Source of the DNA: Rhizophagus irregularis
Taxonomy: Eukaryota; Glomeromycota; Glomeromycetes; Glomerales; Glomeraceae
Length of the DNA stretch: 64,000 nucleotides
Assembly (NCBI RefSeq): GCF_026210795.1
Contig: NC_089438.1
Span: 2,811,501-2,875,500, forward strand
Direction: 5' to 3'
Shown one piece after another: positions 50,550-64,000 of the stretch. Numbering within the stretch: position 1 is the first letter of the stretch; every line of letters starts with the position of its first letter. Made by a program: the position numbers and the translations under genes. The notes under the pieces were generated by a model. It worked only from the letters and a program-made list of their open reading frames with translations. It was not told the DNA's origin and ran no database searches.

Positions 50550-51833
50550 TTAATCAACTAAAAATATAAGAATTATTTAGTTAATGTCTTAAAACAATAA
50601 GTTATTAAAATTAACTTACTGTCTAAATCATAATTATCATCTTCTATAAATTTAATTATATAATTAATTAGCAATTGTAAATAAATAGTTAAACAATATT
50701 TAAACAAAAAGTAAATGTATTGTTCAATTACCTGCTGCATCATAAATGCTCTCTTCCGTATTCACTTTTGTAGAAATTCATTATTAAGTAAAAATAAAAT
50801 TACTATTTACAAAATTTGATTATTATTAGTAAAGAAAATTCATACCTTGTGTATCAAGATCATTATCATTGTCATTTTGAATATCTTTAATACATAATGA
50901 TAATATTATTTTTAGTATACGGTAATTATAATCACACTTGCAAATTATTATTTTTTTCATTGATATGTTCTTACCTTGCATACCATCATCGTCACATTTG
51001 ATATCTTGAAAGTCTTGAATACCTCTCATTCTTCCTAGTTTAACTAATTTATTGAAAACTTGACTAATTGATGGTCTTGCATCTGGATCAGAATCCCAGC
51101 ATAAAATATATAATTTCAAGTATTCATCGGGTGTATCAGATTCTGGTTTCTCCCTATGGCCACATACTAAGCGATATTTTAAAACACTCTCACTTTCACC
51201 GAAAAAGGGAGGTTTACCACTAGATAATTCCCACATAAGAACTCCTAAACTATAAATATCAGACTTATAATTATATTTATATGTATGATCTTCTAAAATT
51301 TTAGGATCAATATATGGAAGTGACCCAAATACACCTGAATGAATATTTGTATGAGTTTCAGTACTTTTTGCTATACCAAGATCAATGATTTTAGCTTCTC
51401 CTTGATGTACTACTATATTTCCAGAGTGTAAATCTCGATGAAGAATTTTTTCACCCTGAAGAAATTTTATTCCTTCAGTAATCTGATAAGCCAATTTGAT
51501 TTTATCATTCCAAGTTAATGTCGAAAAATTATTTTCAAGATATTTACGTAAATTCCCACTATCGGCATATTGTATTATAAGTGAATATTCTTTTGTACTT
51601 TCATCTGTAATAAAAGATGAAGATGAATATTAATTATCATGATAAGTAATAATATTTCTAAATTATATTAGCTTACCTAAACTTATACCTAATATACGTA
51701 TTATTCTTTGACAAAAATCCAATCTTCTATGCATTTCTAATTCATGACGAAGTGCTTCAATTGGTTTATTACAAATTGATTCATTATTCACTAATTTTTT
51801 ACAAATAACCTTTGTATCTTTCCACGTAGCTTT
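50550..51833 (-). pseudogene. Tandem kinase gene D, 3' part (canonical kinase and tail)
   Basis: Continues gene D beyond the inserted element: the rest of the split exon 51833-51677 (ATWKDTKVICKKL to GISLG), C-lobe exon 51604-50975 with HRDLHSGN and DLG, then tail exons 50884-50846, 50764-50732 and 50640-50620 and the end at 50557-50550 (TAA). All joins are phase 1. This C-lobe is the only one in gene D with an intact HRD motif. Its N-lobe is cut by the element just before the lysine-bearing strand. Confidence 0.75.
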
Positions 51834-51960
51834 CACCCCATTCGCCTGATCGGCAAAGGATATAACCTTATCCATCGCGTCTCAAATGCATAGGTTATAT
51901 CCTCTACGGAAACCACGGTTTTTATTGGCCAATATTAAGCAGAGATCATGTGACCTTATA

Positions 51961-53720
51961 AGCGCGGACATTTTTGTCCTCATAATTTGAGGACATTTCT
52001 GTCCTTGTAACTTGAGGACAATTTTATCCTCGTAATTAAGGCCATTGTTGTCCTTGTAAATTGAGTATATTTTGTCCTTGCAACTTTGAGGACATTTTTG
52101 TCCTCGCAACTATGAGGACATGATTTTTGTCCAACTATAAGGACACTTTTGTCCTCATATTTAAGAACATTTCTGTCCTTGTAACTTGAGGACAATTTTG
52201 CCCTTGCAATTGAGGATATTTTGTCCTTATAATTAAGGATATTTTTGTTCTTGTAATTGAGAACATTTTTGTCCTTGTAATTGAGGACATTTCTTTTTTT
52301 GTCCTTGTAATTAAGGACATTGTTATCCTCATAATTTGAGGACATTTCTGTTCTTGTAATTTGAGGACAATTTTGTCCTTGTAATTGAAGGCATTTTTGT
52401 CCTTAATTGAGGACATTTCCGTCTTCGTAATTTGAGGATATTTCTGTTCTTGTAATTTGAGGACATTTTTGTACTTGCAATTGAGGACATTGTTATCCTC
52501 ATAATTTGAGGACATTTTTGTCCTTGCAATTGAGGACATTTTTGTCCTTGCAATTTTGTCCTTATAATTTGAGGACATTTTTGTCCTTGTAATTAAGGAC
52601 ATTGTTATCCTCATAATTTGAGGACATTTCTGTTCTTGTAATTTGAGGACAATTTTGTCCTTGTAATTGAAGACATTTTTATCCTTAATTGAGGACATTT
52701 CTGTCCTTGTAATTGAGGACATTTCTGTTCTTATAATTTGAGGACATTTTTGTCCTTGCAATTGAGGACATTTTTGTCCTCATAATTTGAGGACATTTTT
52801 GTCCTTGTAATTAAGGACATTATTATCCTCATAATTTGAGGACATTTTTGTCCTCATAATTGAGAACAATTTTGTTCTTGTAATTGAGAACATTTCTGTG
52901 TAATTTGAGAACATTTTTGTCCTTGTAATTAAGAACAATTTTGTTCTTGTAATTGAGGATATTATTTTCTCATTGTTATCCTTGTAAATTTGAAGACATT
53001 GCTATTTTTGTAATTTGAAGACATTTTCTGTTCTTGTAATTTGATGACTTTTTGTTTTTATAATTAAGGACAATTTTGTCCTTATAATTGAAGACATTTT
53101 TGTATTTAATTGAGAACATTTCTGTTTTTGTAATTAAGGGACATTGTCATTTTCATAATTTGAGAACATTTCTGTTCTTGTAATTGTAGACATTTTTCCT
53201 TGTAATTGAGGACATTTTTGTTCTTGTAATTTAGGATATTTTTGTCCTCATAATTTTGAGGACATTGTTATCCTCATAATTTGAGGATATTTTTATTCTC
53301 ATAATTTTAAGGACATTTTGTTCTCAAAATCTTTACATTTTTGTCCTTATAAATTTGAGGATATTGTTACTCTCACAATTTGAGAATATTTTTGTTCTCA
53401 TAATTTAAGGACATTTTTGTTTTTGTAATTTTGTTTACATAATTTGAAGACTCATAATTTAAGGACATTTTTGTCCTCATAATTTGAGAATATTGTTATT
53501 CTTGTAATTTTGAGGAAAACAATTTTATCTTCATAATTTTGAGAATATTTTTTTTCTCATAATTTTGAGGATATTTTATCCTTATTTTAGTCTTTGTAAT
53601 TTTGAGAACATTGTCATTCTCATAACTTGAGGTTATCTTTGTTCTTATATGTTCTCATAACTTGAAGGCATTTTTACCTTGTAACTTGAAGACATTTTTC
53701 CACTTAAATATTTGAGATTA
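51961..53720. repeat. Left subterminal array of GAGGACATTTTTGTCCTC palindromes
   Basis: Some fifty to seventy degenerate copies of GAGGACAT-TTTTGTCCT units separated by TAATT-type spacers. They are most regular near the TIR and decay toward the core. Apparent long frames with 'MSSITRTKMSS'-like repeats are translations of the repeat, not genes. Confidence 0.8.
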
Positions 53721-56700
53721 GTTTTATCTATATGTTCTATCTAAATTAGGCAACAGTTTTTATCCACTAACTCATTGTATGTCTAATGGATACTTTTACT
53801 AAGTTATTTTAACATTACATAATACATATTGTATTGAAAAATAAAAATTTATAAAAAATAAAAATAATTTTTAAAATTAATAAATTGATATATTCCATTA
53901 ATTATTACATTTTGCTAATTTAATATAATTTTTTTTTAATATAGTATGTATTGCATTATTTTAATTAATATATTGGACTAGCTATTGGACTGCTAGATCA
54001 AAAGTTATTCACAAAATATGTTTTATTAGGATCAATTAGGGTCACATCAATCGATTCATATAGAATAATAAATTCTATCCAGAATTATATTAACTACAAC
54101 TCTACAAGTGTCTAAAAATGGAAAATATATAACATTACAGTACTATGGTTTTAATGCCCTAAGTTCATTCCCTTCTTCCTTAGAAAATGATTTAATTTCT
54201 GGCCATTTTCTTGCAATATTTTAATTAATATATTATATATTATTAGAAGTTACTTTAACATTGCACTATATATATTGTATTAAAATAAAAATTTATAAAA
54301 TAAAATAATTTATATATATATATATATATATATTAGAAGTTACTTTAACATTACCCTATATATATTATATTAAAAATAAATTTATAAAATAAAATAATTT
54401 ATATATATATTACATATTATTAGAAGTTACTTTAACATTACACTATATATATTGTATTAAAAATAAAAATTTATAAAATAAAATAATTTATATATATATT
54501 ACATATTATTGGAAGTTACTTTAACATTACACTATATTATATTAAAAATAAAAATTTATAAAATAAAATAATTTATATATGTTACAGATTATTAAAAGTT
54601 ACTTTAACATTATATAATATTGATATATATTGCATTAAAAATTTACAAAAATAAATAATTTATACTTAAAGAAAGCAATATATTTTATTTACAAAAAATT
54701 TATATGAAACTAAAATCAATAATTTTATTAATCATTATTATATTTCGTTAATTTTAATATAATTTTTTTTAATATTTTAATTAAGGATTTATTTTTTATT
54801 GCATCTGTATTATGCTGCACTCCTATAATATATTAAATATAAAAGTCAAAAATGACATTCTAAATCCTTTTTAATATATTAAGAAAACTTGTAGAGCAGT
54901 CAAAAATATACATAATATAAGATTTCTTATAAAATATAGTAATTGCATAAAGTCTCATGATAGGATTTTTAAAAAATAGAAAATTTTAATAAGTGTCAGT
55001 AATCAAAATGATCAATATAATTAATATATAAAAATTACCAAAAAAAGAAGATGCGATATATCGCAAGTGCAAAAAAAACATATTTCTTTATTAATGCAAT
55101 ATATATTATTAGAAGTTACTTTAATATTATATTGTATAAATTGTAAAAATAAAGACTTATGAAAATAATTTTAATTAATATATATTACATATTATTAGAA
55201 ATTAATTTAATATTATATAATATATATTGCATTAAAAATTTATAAAAATACAAATAATTTTTAAATCAATAATTTTATTTTTAATAAATTATACTCAAAG
55301 AAAGCAATATTTTTTATTTAAAGAAAATTTACATGAAACTAAAATCAATAATTTTATTAATTATTATATTTTTCTAAATGTAATATATATATTTTTTAAT
55401 ATTTTAATTAATATATTATATATTATTAGAAGTTACTTTAACATTACATATAAATATTATATTAAAAAAATAAAAATTTATAAAAATAAAAAAGACAAAT
55501 TTAATTATAATACCATACTATATATCTTATTTGTAATATTTTAAAATGGCATATTAGTTATTATTTATCAATTCATATCATATGATATTACACAAATCCC
55601 AAAAAAATTATTATACAAGATTATACAATTTTTCAAAAAAAGTAAATTTTTTTGCAAATTATTTAATAAAAAAATGCTTTTTATTAAATAAATCAAAAAT
55701 AATATCTAAAACCAGTTTTGTCATCTTTAATAAATTTGCAAAAAAAGACAAAAATATATTATTTCATTATTTTTTATATTATATATTAATATATTACGAA
55801 CTTTTTTTTTGTCATTTTATTTTAGAGAATATTATAAATAAAATATGTAACAAAATATTATATATATATTTATTTAAATAAAAATAATTTTTAATTTTTT
55901 TTTAATTTATTTGTAAGTTGTCAGGATCCAAAATGGAAAATCTTAATGAAATCATGTGATTGAAATGATCAACATAATTAATATATAAAAATTACCAAAA
56001 AAATGAAAATGCAACATTTTGCAGATATAAAAAAAAATATTTTTTTCTTAATCAATATAATTTTTATAAAAATACAAATTATTTTTATTATATTTTGCTA
56101 AATTTAATATAATTTTTTTTTTAATATTTTAATTAATATTACATATTGTTAGAAGTTACTTTAACATTACATAGTATATATGATTAATATATATTACATT
56201 AAAAATTTATATAAATCAAATAATTTTTAAAATTAATTCTTATATTTTATTAATTTTAATATAATTTTTTTTAATATTTTAATTAATGTTAGAAGTTATT
56301 TTAACATTACATTATATATATTATATTAAAAATTTATAAAAAAATACAAATAATTTTTTTAAAATCAATAAATGATTTATATAAAAATATGTTAATATAA
56401 AAACATATACAAATAATTATAAATTATTGTATTTTATTAATTATTACATTTTATGAAAATAACTACATTTAATCAGAAGGGAAATTTCTCTTCCTAATAT
56501 TTATTAGAGTAGGGATTAGAGTTAGGTTAGGTTAGATAAAAATGCTTGTCGAAAATAAAAAGGTTATTGCCAAAATAGTAGAAATAATTTTAATATTTTG
56601 ATATAATGAAATAACAAAATTATTCTAGTTATTAAAATTGATCAAAATGTAAAAATAATTTTAACAATTTTGATATGACAAAATTCACTAATTTTGACAA

Positions 56701-58930
56701 GCAACTTTAGGGTTAGATTAAAATTAGATTAGAAGTTAGGTTTATTTATTACAATATATCACACCCTATAGTAGAACCCAAACAATATATATATAGGTCA
56801 GATAAAAAATTTAAAATTTACTAAGGTCAATAAGCAAATATTTTTTGTCTGCTAAGCAAACTTTTATCTAACCCATAAATTTTTTATACTACTTAGCAAC
56901 TTATTATATGACACATATATATATATATATATAATTTTTTTTATAAAATATGTACAGTATATAAAAAAAAACTAAAAAAAACAAAAATTTTTGAAATAAT
57001 GCATGGATAAAGCTATTATTATTTTTTTGTAATATTACAACTAATAAATGTTTCTTATAAATATTTTCATATATCTGTTCTGTGACTTCAGAGCGTAATT
57101 TAGGCACTTCAGTCAAAGGACACATCCGAAACCTTCTTAAGTAAAGTTGTTCAGCAGGTTTGAATCTACCTATATATAAATTTTTATCATGATTAAATAG
57201 ATATTTATGGATTTATTCATGTTTTGTAATGCTACCAATACGCGGAATTTTTATTTTTAAAATTTACTGTAAAATTTATTAAAAAAAATATTTATAAAAA
57301 ATTTTTTAATAAGTAAAAATGAAATAACTTTTATTGATTATTACAAAAATTATAGTGTAAAATTATAAAAAAACAGAAAAACACTTATTTTACCCTTTCT
57401 TTTAAATTTATATTTTTTCTGTGTTACACAGACGCGTATATGTTTTTATATTTTTAATGTTATGCAGACGCGTATTTGTTTGTCAAAAACACGTTACACG
57501 ATCACATCTAAAAATGGTTCCTGTATCACATATACAATTAACTTATTCTTTGTGTTAAAAATAGTAAATTTCTTTTACACAAACATGTTTATAAATTAAT
57601 AAAGCACGTTACTATTTTTTTTTAAAAAAAAACATGTTTATAAATTTGTTTACATATTTTATTAGATTTTTTTAATGTAAAAAAATGTAAATGTATATTT
57701 ATATATATTAAAAAAAATCTATCCTGCTATATCTAACTATTAATAATTTAATACTTTGCTACACATAATTATATCTGACTATTTTAAAATTATGTTATCA
57801 AATAAGCAATAATAAATCTCTTTTAGGAAAAAATTTTTATATTTTAGCTAAACAAACTTAAACCTACATTTATATATGTCCTTATTTTTGCTAATTAATT
57901 TAGGAATAAAAAATTTTTTTATTATTAAAAATCTTATTTGTCACTTAGTTCTAATTCATTACAGAAGGAATTTCCCCTTTGGTTAAAATTAGAAATTTTA
58001 TATTTTATTATTTTAATAAATAAATAATTAATATTATATTATAGAAGTTATTTTGATATTACATATATATATATTATATTAAAAATTTATAAGGAAATAT
58101 TATAATTATTAAAAATAAATGATTTTAAAATTAATTGTTAATAAATTATTATATTTATTAATTATTAAATTTAATTGTAACTTAGTTGTATGTGTATTGT
58201 ATTAGCTTAACTCTTTAAAATCTTAATAAGGAATTATTTGTGCTGCAGCAAAAAAAAAAAAAAAAATTTAATTGTAATAACCTATTATATATTTTTATTT
58301 ATAATAATCTAATTTGGTATATTTTTATTGGCCAGCTTGCATTATGTAATATTACACAAATCTAAAAATGGAAAATTTATTACATAAGATTATACAAATT
58401 TCTAAAAAGGAAATTTCTTTGCATGTTTTTATTAAATAAGTCAAAAATAGTATTTAAAATTATCTGTCATTTTCAAAGTAGGTAAGATTACATTCATAAC
58501 ATTATTTTTTAAAATCATACATTGTATTATAAACTTTTTTTTTTGTCAAAATTTTTTAAGAGTATTACAAATAAAATAAATAATAGGATGTTATACAGTA
58601 TGTATATTATAAATAGTAAAATATAATTATTAATAAAAAAATGATTTATTAATTTTAAATTTATTTGTATGTTTTATTTTTTATTAATTTTTAGTACAAT
58701 ATATATATATGTAATATTAAAGTAACTTCTAATAATATTAATTAAAATATTAAGTAAAAATTAGCAAAATATAGTAAATAATAAAATATATTAATTATTA
58801 ATTTTAAAATTATCAGTATATTTTTTTATATATATAATATATGTAATGTTAAAGTAATTTCTAATACTATAGTATATAATATATTAATTAAAATATAAAA
58901 AAAATTATATTATATAATAATTAACAAAAT
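53721..58930. repeat. AT-rich core with repeated TTAGAAGTTACTTTAACATT blocks
   Basis: TTAGAAGTTACTTTAACATT recurs about every 80-150 bp at 54240-54610 and again near 55100, 55430, 56150 and 56290. It appears inverted at about 58710-58740 and 58845-58870, so the core partly mirrors itself like the outer arrays. No frame of note; 55582-55881 (+) is a Lys/Phe/Asn-rich open stretch in low-complexity sequence. Confidence 0.6.
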
Positions 58931-60270
58931 ATACAAATTATGAGGACAAGAATGTCCTCAAAGTTACAAGAACAAAAATATGAGAACAAAAATGTTCTCA
59001 AAATTATGAGGATAACAATGTCCTCAAAATTATAAGGACAAAAATATCCTTAAATTTACAAGGACAACAGTCCTCAAAATTATAAGGACAAAAATATCCT
59101 TAAATTTACAAGGACAACAGTCCTCAAAATTATGAGGACAAAAATGTCCTCAAGTTATAAGAACAAAAATGTCCTTAAACTACAAGAACAAAGTGTCATC
59201 AAGTTACAAGAATAGAAATGTCCTCAAATCATGAAGACAAAAATTTATGAGGACAAAAATGTCCTTAAAATTACAAGGACAAAAAATTAACAATATTTAC
59301 AGTTACAAGAACAAAAACGTCCTCATAATTGTGAGGACAAAAATGTCCTCAAAGTTGCAAGGTTAATAATATCTTCAAATTTATAAGGACAAAAATGTTA
59401 AGAAACAAGATTTTGAGGACAAAAATATCTTCAAATTTACAAGAATAAAATGTTCTCAAAGTCACAAGGACAAAAATATGAGGACAAAAATGTTCTCAAA
59501 ATAATGAGGACAAAATGTCCTCAAATTTATGAGGATGAAAATATCAAGATTTTGAGGACAAAAATGTCCTCAAAATGAGGACAAAATATCCTTAAATTTA
59601 CAAGAACAACAATGTCCTCAAAATTATGAGGACAAAATGTCATCAAGTTCCAAGAACAGGAATGTTCTCAAATTACAAGAACAATAATGTCCTCAAATTA
59701 TGAGGACAAAAATGTCCTTAAATTACATGGACAAAAAATTAATAATGTCTCATAGTTGTGACTTGTGAGGACAAAAATCATGTCCTTATAGTTGTAAGGA
59801 CAAAAATGTCCTCAAAGTTGCGAGGACAAAAATTATGTCCTCATAGTTGCAAGGACAAATATCATATCCTCATAGTTGCGAGAATAAAAATCATGTCCTT
59901 ATAGTTGCAAGAACAAATATCATGTCCTCAAAGTTGTGAGGACAATTATTATGTCCTCATAGTTGCGAGGACAATTACCATGTCCTCATAGTTGCGAGGA
60001 CAAAAATCATGTCCTCATAGTTGCGAGGACAAAAATCATGTCCTCATAGTTGCGAGGACAAAAATCATGTCCTCATAGTTGCGAGGACAAAAATCATGTC
60101 CTCATAGTTGCGAGGACAAAAATCATGTCCTCATAGTTGCGAGGACAAAAATCATGTCCTCATAGTTGCGAGGACAAAAATCATGTCCTCATAGTTGTGA
60201 GGACAAAATCATTTCCTCAAAATTGTGAGGACAAAAATGTCCTCAAAATATTGAGGGCAAAAATGTCCGC
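58931..60270. repeat. Right subterminal array, inverted relative to the left
   Basis: Repeats of GAGGACAAAAATGTCCTC with AAATTAT-type spacers. Next to the right TIR (about 59995-60200) the unit becomes a 29-bp repeat containing GAGGACAAAAATCATGTCC, in about seven nearly perfect tandem copies. This indicates recent homogenisation. Confidence 0.8.
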
Positions 60271-60400
60271 GTTGATAAGGTCACATGATCACTGCTTAAT
60301 ATTGGCCAATAAAAACCGTGGTTTCCATAGAGGATATAACCTATGCATTTGAGACACGATGGATAAGGTTATATCCTTTGCCGATCAGGCTAATGGGGTG

Positions 60401-63400
60401 GTAGCTTTTGAAATAATGCCAAAATGACCTCCGTCGATCTTTTCCATATCTAATAACTCATTTCTATTAATAATCCTAGTGTGTTTTTTTATTAAATTAA
60501 TAAACTGTGATGCTGAATTTTTATTCATTTCAACTAACTTATTAAATACTAGACTAATTGATGGTCTTTTATCTGGTTCATTATTCCAACATGATTCACA
60601 TAAATCCAAGTATTCAACAGGAATTGGAGTCTCTCTACAACCATCTATATTATGACTTTTTGAAATATTTTCAGTTTTAGGAGGATAACCACTAGTTATT
60701 TCCCACATAAGAACGCCTAAACTATAAATATCTGACTTCTTATCATATTCGTAAGAATAATTTTCTAGAAGTTTTGGATCAATATATGAAATCATTCCAT
60801 AATCACTAGAGTAACCAGATTCCGTAATTTTTACGAAATCAAGCACAATTTTAGCTTCATTTTTATGTATTACAATATTGTTAGGGTTTAAATTTTGATG
60901 TAGAATGTCTTCATTATGAAGATATTTTATTCCTTCGGTAATTTGATACGATAATTTTATTTTATCATCCCAACTTAATTCTAAAAAATGACTCTTGAGA
61001 TACTGGCGCAAATTTCCATCTTCAGCATGCTGCATGATGAGTAAACATTCCTCTGCACTTTCATCTGCAAATGAAATAATAAATGGGTATTCATTATAGG
61101 GGTATGTATTGTATAAATATAAATAATGGTAATATGAACTTACCTAAACTTATTCCTAATATTTGTACAAATCTTGAATAAAAATTCAATTTTCTATGCA
61201 TCTTTAATTCATGAATGAAAGCCTCATTTAATTGATCAAATTTATATTTTTTATAAATAACCGCCTGTTTTTTCCAAGTAGTGTTTCCATTAATGTCTGA
61301 AAGTTCACCTATATTAATAATTCTTCTAACTAAAAAATTATTTTTAATCAAATTAATTATTTCTGACATTTTCAAATTTGTATTGGTTTGAGTATACATT
61401 TTTCCTAATTTGCTGAAAACTTGATTAATAGATGGTCTTTCATTTGGTTCAGGATCCCAACATGATTCATATAGATCCAAGTATGCATTAGGAGTTTTAG
61501 GAATTGACTTTTCTCTATGCCCATTTATTAGATCGATTACTAAATGATTTTCAGCTTCATTATAAATGAAAGGAGGATAACCACTAGTTAATTCCCACAT
61601 AAGAACTCCCAAACTATAGATATCAGACTTTTTATCATATTCATAAGATTGATTTTCTAAAAGTTTGGGATCAACGTATGGAATCATTTCATCAGAAACG
61701 CTCAAATAATCAGTTTCTATACTTTTCATAATATAAAGGATGATTTTAGCTTCATTACTATGTATTACTATATTTCTAGAATGCAAACTTTGATGACAAA
61801 TATCTTCATCATGAAGATATTTTATACCTTCAGTTATTTGATAAGAAAATTTCAATTTATCATTCCAAGTTAATTTTGAAAAATGATCTTTAAGATACCA
61901 GCGTAAATTTCCACTATCAGCAAATTGCATAACGAGTAAATACTCTTCGGTATTTTTATCTGTAGTAAATAGTAAATGAACATTTGTTATCATAAAGCAA
62001 TAAAAATGCTAAATTTGACAAAACCTACCTAAACTTATGCCTAATACACGTAAGATTCTTAAGCATAAATATAGTCTTTTGCGCTTATTTAGTTCATGAA
62101 AAAAGGGTCTATCTAATTGATTACATTTAATTCTTCTACAAACAACTATCATATTTGTTTCTTTTGTTTTCAAAGTGGCTTTTGAAATCTTGCAAAATTT
62201 GTCATTATTAATAGGAGTCATCATTGTTAATTCATCAATATTAAAAACTTTAACTAAACTAGATTCTCTAATATATTTGATCATTTCTAACGGTTCTAAA
62301 TTGTTATTTTCTGGTTTTTGAGTAATTATTTCTTGAGAATTAGATTTTGAATAATCTTCATTATTATCTGCAACAAGAAATTCTATACATTTCGAATTTA
62401 ATGAAGTTAAGTGGTTATTATGATAAATTGATGACCACAAGTTCAATAAAACATTGTACACTTCATGGATATTAGGACGTAAGCATGGTTCAGTATTCCA
62501 ACATCTTTCCATTAAGTCTTTGAAACTTTTTGGAATATTATGTGGAGTATGTGGTCTTAGTCCCAAACAAATATCAAGATTTAAAGACTGACTAATGCAC
62601 AATGGACGATGAGGAATAATTCCGGTTCCAATAGTATGCATTATCATCCCAAATGAATAAATATCACTAGATTTTGTATAGGGACTTTGAAGCAAGTATT
62701 CTGGTGCCATATAATGATACCATCCAACTATTTCTTCTGTATTTGATGAGACTTTACAACATTTTGAGAATGTTCCTATGGCACAAAAATTATCATCAAA
62801 TACTAATACGCTAGATGGGTGTAAATATCTATGAACATATCCAGCGTCATGTAATACTTTTAAATCCTCAGCAAGACAAAGAAGTAAATGTAATTTCATC
62901 TCCCAGTATAAACTATCAAAATTAAGCGGAATGTAATTTAATAGTGAACCATTTTGAGGGAACTGTTTTACAGCAAAATAATCATTACTGTCAGGTTGTT
63001 TAGAGATCCCATAGAATTGAAATAAAAAACCACATTCTTGAGCGTGACAATCTAAATATATTTTGAGCTATACCAAAAAAAAGAAAATACATGCAAAGTT
63101 AAGATATATTACGCATCGGAATAATGAAAGAATTAGCACTCAAATCATTGTGCGATTACTTAATAAATATTTATATAATTAAATTAGATTATTAATCTTA
63201 CCTCGTTTAGAATTTCGTTGATTTGATCAATATCATTGCTATCTTTATATAATTTGATGATAACTTGAATTCCAGATCTCTTATATTGTTCGTTTTGCTG
63301 GTCCCATTTTCTTGGTCCATCTTTCCAAAAAGCTGAATATACCGTACTTCTTGATGTTGTACATAAAATACTTATATTTTCAAGTTTGCCAAAAGGAATC

Positions 63401-63790
63401 CATTCTAGGAAAGTTTGAGGTTTTATAGAATTCAATTGTGTTTCTTGAAGAAATTCATCAATTTCCTTATTTCCGCTAGTCCATTTTGTGAGATTTTCTT
63501 CAATTTGTTTTCGTTCACACGGTTGACACCATTGATAATGACTTCTTGGCTGTTTACATTTCATGCATATTCCATATATTGGTTTCACTTCTTTCAATCC
63601 TTCTAAATTTTTTTTTTAAAAAAAGTTAAATCGGATTACGTACATTAATAAGCACTTGAATTATTTTCGAAAAATAAAGTGCAATACCTTCGCTCTCTTC
63701 CAATAAAGTTTGTGATTCTTCAACAACAACTTTGTTGTTCAAAATTTGGTTATTGAAATTCTGTGAATCGTTATTTTTATTCAGCTCCAT
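60401..63790 (-). pseudogene. Tandem kinase gene D, 5' part (three pseudokinase domains)
   Basis: Probable first exon 63790-63689 (MELNKNNDSQ), though its junction phase with the next exon is not settled. Then 63602-63202 (Cys cluster CMKC...WCQPC, WTSGNKEID, LEWIPF), 63067-62029, 61959-61144 and 61064-60401. Domain 1 has HRY and no DFG. Domain 2 has HQSLHSRN, and domain 3 has HQNLNPNN with a DFV-like site. The last exon stops being homologous at FGIISKA, exactly at the element border. Exon halves 61064-60401 and 51825-51677 sum to 813 nt, a multiple of three, matching the gene A and C exon plan. Confidence 0.78.
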
Positions 63791-64000
63791 TATTCGTATT
63801 ATTCGAACTACTAAGTGCCGTTAAGGTAATGCGAGATATGCACAAAATTGTAGATCATTTAAAAACTTTGTTATAATTTATAACTTGTAAAAATTTGTAC
63901 AACCAATTCATGTCCCACTTAAAACTTGATTCATTTGTTATTGTTACACACGGAGTTTTTAGCGTTTGATATTATGTATATTCGACGATCAATCAACGAA
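63791..64000. promoter_or_regulatory. Upstream region of gene D
   Basis: 210 bp before the putative ATG, AT-rich, with no clear TATA box or known site. Listed only to mark the likely promoter position. Confidence 0.25.

Larger units (their letters stand above)
51834..60400. mobile_element. 8.57-kb TIR element with 8-bp target duplication and no visible protein gene
   Basis: The ends start CACCCCATT and are inverted copies for ~140 bp (51834-51975 and 60262-60400) with few differences. GTAGCTTT flanks both sides (51826-51833, 60401-60408). The 8-bp duplication fits hAT-like or P-like transposition, but no transposase is present. Inside the ends are two arrays of a palindromic repeat in opposite orientation and an AT-rich core. 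The high TIR identity points to a recent insertion. It interrupts an exon of gene D. Confidence 0.8.

Noticed and set aside
51882-52761. Overlapping reading frames with MSSITRTKM-like repeats
   Set aside because: They are translations of the GAGGAC/GTCCTC repeat in several frames; the same is true at 60137-60352.
55582-55881. 99-codon frame in the core of the TIR element
   Set aside because: Lys/Phe/Asn/Ile low-complexity translation of AT-rich DNA; not a credible transposase.
56515-56545. GTTAGGTTAGG-like stretch
   Set aside because: Too short and irregular for an interstitial telomere repeat.

Overview
This AT-rich 64-kb window looks like a fungal genome of the Glomeromycotina (Rhizophagus-like). 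The signs are a large family of TKL-type kinases with a Cys-rich N-terminus and an 'LEWIPY' linker, short GTAAGT...TAG introns, and abundant decayed DNA transposons and retroposons. Organism and family assignments come from recognition, not from a database search.

The most striking feature is at 1-3837. 37 separate 3-nt putative exons, each set exactly between an AG and a GT donor (mostly GTAAGT), plus one 1-nt exon, lie about 90-100 bp apart and run into an intact kinase gene (to 5163). Spliced as read, they form an open frame that is phase-compatible with the kinase exon and aligns with its paralogues just before the 'WTSGN' block. The intervening introns resemble one another, so this looks like a codon-by-codon fragmentation of a coding region by a family of introner-like sequences. 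The array continues off the left edge.

Kinase genes: (i) + strand, 42-5163; (ii) - strand tandem-kinase gene A, 6112-10668, with three pseudokinase repeats followed by one canonical kinase; (iii) - strand truncated gene B, 10737-12255; (iv) - strand single kinase, 15702-17334; (v) - strand gene C, 37786-42299, a close copy of A with one frameshift; (vi) + strand single kinase, 46196-47563; (vii) - strand gene D, 50550-63790, split by an 8.57-kb element. Decayed kinase copies lie at about 13.0-13.8 and 43.56-44.19 kb. The blocks 6.1-13.8 kb and 37.8-44.2 kb are an old segmental duplication.

The 17.3-37.7 kb region is transposon-rich: small foldback elements, a pogo/Tigger-like non-autonomous element (18719-20305) that itself carries a tandem array of intron-plus-mini-exon units, three related LINE-type retroposon insertions with target duplications, a decayed Tc1/mariner copy, and a convergent transposase-like/zinc-finger pair.

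The 51834-60400 element has ~140-bp terminal inverted repeats, 8-bp target duplications and two inverted arrays of a GAGGAC..GTCCTC palindrome, but no visible protein gene. It sits inside one kinase exon of gene D, and the flanking exon halves are still in frame with each other. No tRNA, rRNA or CRISPR was seen.
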